Shown in pieces: positions 63,401 through 64,000 of a stretch of DNA of 64,000 nucleotides (positions are counted from its first letter, which is position 1; each line of letters opens with the position of its first letter). Position numbers and translations under genes: made by a program. The notes under the pieces were generated by a model, which saw nothing but the letters and a program-made list of their open reading frames with translations, had not been told where the DNA came from and made no database searches. The stretch is from Escarpia spicata (Eukaryota; Annelida; Polychaeta; Sabellida; Siboglinidae): contig OZ023216.1 in NCBI GenBank assembly GCA_963995525.1, positions 37,568,107 to 37,632,106 on the forward strand. Direction: 5' to 3'.

Positions 63401-64000
63401 CATGATGAAACTGGTTACCAATTGTTCCAGTGGGGTCCTTTCATGACGAAGAAGACAATAAACGGCCAAGTACCGTACGTGGGCATGTGTCATGACATGT
63501 TGAAAGAAATGGCAGCGACAATGAATTTCAGGTGCCCTTTCCATTCTCTGTAGAGTGAAGTCCGTCCATAGTGGATATCTTCAAGTCTGGGCGGTATGTC
63601 TGTGACGGCCATATTACCGCTACAGGTAGTTCACAACGTAAACTAGTCATTCAATACTTTCATAGGTGTCGATTATAGACAAGTGTTCGATGCGGACAGG
63701 TGTCCGCTACGGCAAATTTCAGGGAATAACATTACTGTTAGTAAACAACCAAACTATATATTTCTCTATCGACAAATAGAGTTGATATTTGATCTGTTCT
63801 ACAGCAGTACAGTTTACAAGTGACAGGAATATACTGTCGCTGACCGACTGTGTAACAAGAGTATGGCTTTTATTTAATAGAACTATGTCGATTCCTTCTT
63901 TACTAATATGCACACATACATAATACAGGTATACAGAAGGTTTAGTACCAGAAAATTGCGTTTAATAAGCACGAAACAGGGTTCGCTATATGAAAATTAC
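37467..64000 (+). CDS. Ionotropic glutamate receptor, copy B (partial, runs off window)
   Basis: Tandem paralogue of copy A. Exons seen: 37467-37506, 50573-50710, 57394-57642, 58039-58217, 61246-61416, 61735-61845, 62251-62427 and 63431-63531, all with the same phases and lengths as in A and no stop. They cover signal peptide, ATD and the first part of S1. The remaining S1, M1-M4 and S2 exons would lie past 64,000. Differences include WSLSAAYMF for WSSSAADMF, RTRSDIRLGEA for RTRPDIRLGQA, and QVPYVGM for QVTYVGM. If expressed, its intron between exons 1 and 2 spans about 13 kb of nested transposons. Whether it is intact cannot be judged from this window. Confidence 0.85.
38371..39911 (+). repeat. 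Left long inverted-repeat arm
   Basis: Inverse of 48,296-49,764. Contains CCTGACCCCTGACCCCTGACA (a 7-bp repeat) near 38,435 and a possible short 5' exon with AAGATGAACTGAAGATC at about 38,790. Confidence 0.85.
39892..40003 (+). other. Possible exon of the long-TIR element's own gene
   Basis: Acceptor GTGAGGTTTCAG| and donor CAGTTG|gtaagg bound an open frame, IYVITTSSALVHLFDEDASW then HKLFQSISYNSYSVSVG, which crosses the inner edge of the left arm. The 39,912-40,126 stretch is the only candidate for original interior DNA. No family recognised. Confidence 0.3.
40127..42391 (-). pseudogene. Gag-Pol of second gypsy-like element (broken)
   Basis: Gag starts at about 42,391 (MIMMANSIDPPAKILEHAG; WNEWKRLWDTYM). 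Two knuckles follow (CFRCGSKQHLATYQQC; CHICGKTEHYENVC), then a protease with ILVDSGSPYTIIPD. RT carries CIDLRDVNSKIV, TTLDLSSAYHHIPL and YVQDDILI. RNase H begins LTTDASCYGLGAVLT. Frame changes occur in Gag (about 42,140-42,340 and 41,740-41,930) and near 41,010 and 40,715. It is a different lineage from the mag-like elements. Confidence 0.85.
42455..42629 (-). repeat. 5' LTR of second gypsy-like element
   Basis: 175 bp with TG...CA ends and a primer-binding site adjacent to its inner end. Only one copy is present here. Confidence 0.65.
42630..43710 (-). pseudogene. mag-like element 2, middle part
   Basis: Minus-strand Gag C-terminus, one zinc knuckle region, protease (MELDIGSAVSVINKQQF, full to GRQWLNRITLDLSPP) and the start of RT. 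It matches element 1 at 28.0-29.65 kb, but here the protease is uninterrupted, and two stretches between protease and RT and within RT are deleted. The left end is the insertion point of the gypsy-like element; the right end is interrupted by the TIR element starting at 43,711. Confidence 0.85.
43839..44426. repeat. 42-bp minisatellite, 14 copies
   Basis: Fourteen head-to-tail 42-bp units with 1-3 differences each. Because 42 is a multiple of 3, both strands stay open: the + strand reads QNTQVTHSVTQHDK per unit (251-aa frame from 43,794), and the minus strand reads LCDRMGYLSVLFVM per unit. I treat both frames as consequences of the period and not as genes. Confidence 0.95.
44499..46482 (-). 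pseudogene. 5'-truncated LINE (jockey/CR1-like) with reverse transcriptase
   Basis: Reading leftward from 46,482: NKACGPDNISGVIL, FKRANIVPVYKNGDKRNVCN, YRPISLLP, VYLDFSKAFDLV, SGTQQGSQIGPLLFILYIND and the catalytic SLYADDSKLF. A frameshift lies near 45,910-46,020 and a stop near 45,580. The thumb region decays after 45,180. The left end shows an AATACAATACAATACA tail (complement of about 44,499-44,520), typical of CR1/jockey-type 3' ends. The right end cuts into the gene fragment at about 46,470, as expected for a 5'-truncated insertion. Confidence 0.88.
46455..47150 (-). pseudogene. Unidentified spliced gene fragments inside the TIR element
   Basis: Minus-strand islands with splice borders. 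An exon of 41 nt at about 47,075-47,115 lies between TTGTTTCAG| and CAAG|gtaaac. A second at about 46,876-47,008 follows acceptor GTCACTCAG| with SVRLLYAVLVTKMIKQLPYS, ELEVLRSDLREKFTPNT, and donor ACAG|gtacat. A third at about 46,455-46,725 follows GGTTTCAG| with VLDLEFKETA, then in another frame SALFVLSALIWLISVLDLAK, RLPEHLHPEDYCDTLWAEF and MELSQDTIAALLSVKMN. Frame changes show decay. It reads like a helical cellular protein and not a transposase. I do not recognise the family. Confidence 0.5.
47688..48062 (-). pseudogene. mag-like element 2, Gag N-terminus
   Basis: Minus strand from about 48,047: GTPVKK, IGKIETFDSSVESWPVYYERL and LEQYFLANDDPGVKQVP, as in element 1 but with several frame changes. 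It is separated from the rest of the same element by the 4.0-kb TIR insertion. Confidence 0.85.
48134..48295 (-). repeat. 5' LTR of mag-like element 2
   Basis: 162 bp, same ends as the LTRs of element 1 (TGTAGCGTATTTCG ... ACACAACA on +). It directly abuts the inner end of the right long-TIR arm at 48,296. The matching 3' LTR is missing, deleted together with the end of the second gypsy-like element. Confidence 0.9.
48296..49764 (-). repeat. Right long inverted-repeat arm
   Basis: Inverse of 38,371-39,911, sharing for example TTGACAGCGCAAAGGCGCCG as complement and the GGGGTCAGGCCAACAGCCAA block. Confidence 0.85.
49765..50572 (+). other. iGluR B intron after the long-TIR insertion
   Basis: Collinear with 8,715-9,880 of unit A, including the dispersed repeat (CCGGGACCAGCCCGTTCATA), but without the tRNA-derived SINE. 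Confidence 0.7.
50573..50710 (+). CDS. iGluR B exon 2
   Basis: Homologue of 9881-10018 with the same splice sites and phase. Changes relative to A: I to V, G to R, A to T, F to I, V to M and C to Y, with two silent changes. Confidence 0.5.
51540..54622 (-). pseudogene. RTE-like endonuclease/reverse transcriptase remnants
   Basis: Minus strand. The endonuclease N-terminus near 54,400-54,560 is recognisable in a broken frame (CLQET context; SRHYGLSFAV at about 54,350). At 53,417-54,001 the endonuclease continues with NNVYGPTSQRVNTNNAEQDE, YIAGDFNSKLG, INGIALADFLDVHGLFVCNT and SRSYNGTLLDSDHLLLAVKL. RT at 51,664-52,287 shows LSPSQSGFRRGRITVDVVF, LGINLSRAFDTIRLDKL, TPQGDSLSPVLFAVYLEAAL and an ADD in place of YADD (VECADDTDFV). 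The endonuclease is split by a repeat and the RT core between about 52,300 and 53,400 is decayed. Confidence 0.8.
53925..54350. mobile_element. Dispersed SINE-like repeat inside the LINE
   Basis: Starts with an AATAATAATA run and contains CTGCGCCTAAATCCTTGGAA and GGTGCAGCAACAGAAAAAGC. The copy at 55,335-55,728 has the related words AGCGCCTAATCCCCGGGAA and GGATGCAGCTACAGAAAAAG in the same order. Confidence 0.65.
55113..55312 (+). other. Possible ATD exon in iGluR B
   Basis: Counterpart of 12344-12543 with an intact acceptor TTTTCATTCCAG|. Phase 1 entry gives D-IGMRLRPSGYWRLLMLRS. Donor unknown. No clear iGluR motif. Confidence 0.25.
55320..55728. mobile_element. Dispersed SINE-like repeat, unit B only
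   Basis: Interrupts sequence that is continuous in unit A between 12,545 and 12,565 (…CAATCAATGGAAAGCC downstream in both). Related to 53,925-54,350. Confidence 0.65.
56368..56610 (+). other. Conserved 80-codon open frame of unknown status
   Basis: Reads LYKHASNQPAYGASVSDT, then PICLGWTKPVAMSHQC and VVKNREQVFNTVVHLYTLTK to a TGA. Unit A at 13,122-13,362 has the same sequence but lacks one C near 13,187, which breaks the frame. It could be a decayed ATD exon or a shared non-coding stretch. No family match. Confidence 0.2.
56657..56692. repeat. Perfect 36-bp palindrome
   Basis: TCCGTCCGGCCTATATAT is followed immediately by its exact reverse complement. It sits where unit A has (TA)n, (GA)n and the assembly gap. 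Confidence 0.9.
57394..57642 (+). CDS. iGluR B exon: ATD segment
   Basis: Same splice sites and phase as 14623-14871. The frame is open with TAAIVEHLEWDDVFILTHDG. About seven amino-acid changes relative to A. Confidence 0.9.
58039..58217 (+). CDS. iGluR B exon: ATD core
   Basis: Same as 15269-15447; no difference seen. Confidence 0.9.
58614..61208. mobile_element. TIR element, 2.6 kb, in an iGluR B intron
   Basis: The ends are TAGTCCAGTAGAAAT and ATTTCTACTGGACTA. After a diverged gap the inverted repeat continues with CCCGGACATTT, GGTTAAAAAGCCAATTTTTG on both sides (about 70 bp in total). TAT flanks both ends (58611-58613 and 61209-61211). Unit A has the empty site (AAATCACCATGTTCCATTC near 15,791), so this is a real insertion after the duplication. 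Interior: a decayed gene on the + strand and AT-rich DNA. Confidence 0.88.
59412..60700 (+). pseudogene. Cys-rich / PIN-like nuclease protein of the TIR element (broken)
   Basis: The frame opens FIHLFQERVTDKEQRVIC. A zinc-type CxxC...H..C layout follows (C.ECGGDLMV; GDHYVHEKCGKTYTA), then NIDLAKFLTFLRSHNPFSTD, GVIADERVNVDQTVDIGMKI, RPDRSVFSHELAAVVPALFH, VDGCAVLH, FIVFDSYEMLTTKEPEQKRR and VDDTDLLVILL. The order fits a large, poorly named family of repetitive invertebrate proteins; the acidic FDSY...K..R and DDTDLL motifs look like a PIN/FEN1-type nuclease core. Stops lie at about 59,469, 59,565, 60,252 and 60,534, with a frameshift near 60,530. No transposase-like DDE domain is seen. Confidence 0.6.
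61246..61416 (+). CDS. iGluR B exon: ATD
   Basis: Counterpart of 15834-16004, with acceptor TTTTGCAG| and donor CAACAG|gtatat. Begins ANTFDTRRNQQGFFTYSHKW. Confidence 0.9.
61735..61845 (+). CDS. iGluR B exon: ATD
   Basis: Counterpart of 16354-16464, 111 nt in phase 0, open. Confidence 0.88.
62251..62427 (+). CDS. iGluR B exon: ATD to S1 linker
   Basis: Counterpart of 16868-17044, ending GRHLIVTTNY at TTAC|gtacgc. Confidence 0.88.
62730..62810. repeat. 81-bp duplicated intron segment
   Basis: Exact-looking copy of 61,948-62,028 (from the previous intron, start AGATACCTCACC, end GGCTCATACGA), placed in the next intron. Unit A has GGCAGTA at this place (about 17,358). Confidence 0.9.
63300..63380. 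repeat. (CACG)n microsatellite before S1 exon of iGluR B
   Basis: CACGCACG/CGCG/CACATGC run matching 17,868-17,930 in copy A. Confidence 0.9.
63431..63531 (+). CDS. iGluR B exon: S1 lobe
   Basis: Counterpart of 17984-18084. WGPFMTKKTINGQVPYVGMC has Pro where copy A has Thr. Donor TTCAG|gtgccc. The next exon lies beyond the window. Confidence 0.93.

Larger units (their letters stand above)
35290..64000 (+). repeat. Segmental duplication, unit B (with iGluR copy B)
   Basis: Collinear counterpart of 5,330-18,556, continuing beyond the window. Unit-B-specific insertions are 38,371-49,764, about 51,290-54,885, about 55,320-55,728, 58,614-61,208 and 62,730-62,810. Confidence 0.9.

Overview
The window looks like nuclear DNA of an invertebrate animal, probably marine. 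It has spliced genes with GT/AG introns, very abundant microsatellites, tRNA-derived SINEs, jockey/CR1-like and RTE-like LINEs, gypsy/mag-type LTR retrotransposons and TIR DNA elements. Nothing in the sequence fixes the phylum. There is one assembly gap of 200 N at 13,801-14,000, directly after a long (GA)n run.

The only host genes I can build with confidence are ionotropic glutamate receptors (iGluRs), all on the + strand. Copy A (about 7.29-24.22 kb) has exons for a short signal peptide, an amino-terminal domain (ATD), both halves of the ligand-binding domain (S1/S2), M1, the pore loop, M3 and M4, ending at a TAG at 24,221-24,223. Eleven consecutive exons from 14,623 onward join in phase. 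The exons between residue ~60 and the exon at 14.6 kb are not resolved. Copy B (about 37.47 kb to beyond the window end) repeats the same exons up to S1. Between A and B lie a decayed second M4 exon (25.05 kb) and two remnants of a third copy, C: a signal-peptide exon at 31.13 kb and a frameshifted M3 exon at 32.72 kb.

A and B belong to a tandem segmental duplication: about 5.33-18.56 kb corresponds to 35.29-64.0 kb. Comparing the two units shows where mobile DNA arrived. Unit A has a tRNA-derived SINE (9.0 kb), a 1.7-kb (GTGA)n array and the (GA)n/N gap. Unit B has an 11.4-kb long-inverted-repeat element (38.37-49.76 kb), an RTE-like LINE (51.3-54.9 kb), a dispersed repeat (55.3 kb) and a 2.6-kb TIR element carrying a decayed Cys-rich/PIN-like protein gene (58.61-61.21 kb).

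The 11.4-kb element is a nest. Its interior holds a mag-like LTR element, which is in turn split by a second gypsy-like element and by a 4.0-kb TIR element that carries a 42-bp coding-phase minisatellite, a LINE reverse transcriptase and spliced-looking gene fragments. A separate mag-like element without integrase, with a perfect 5-bp target duplication, sits at 26.58-30.25 kb. The first 5 kb hold a LINE endonuclease fragment, a P2X7-tail-like zinc-motif fragment and two pogo-like MITEs.
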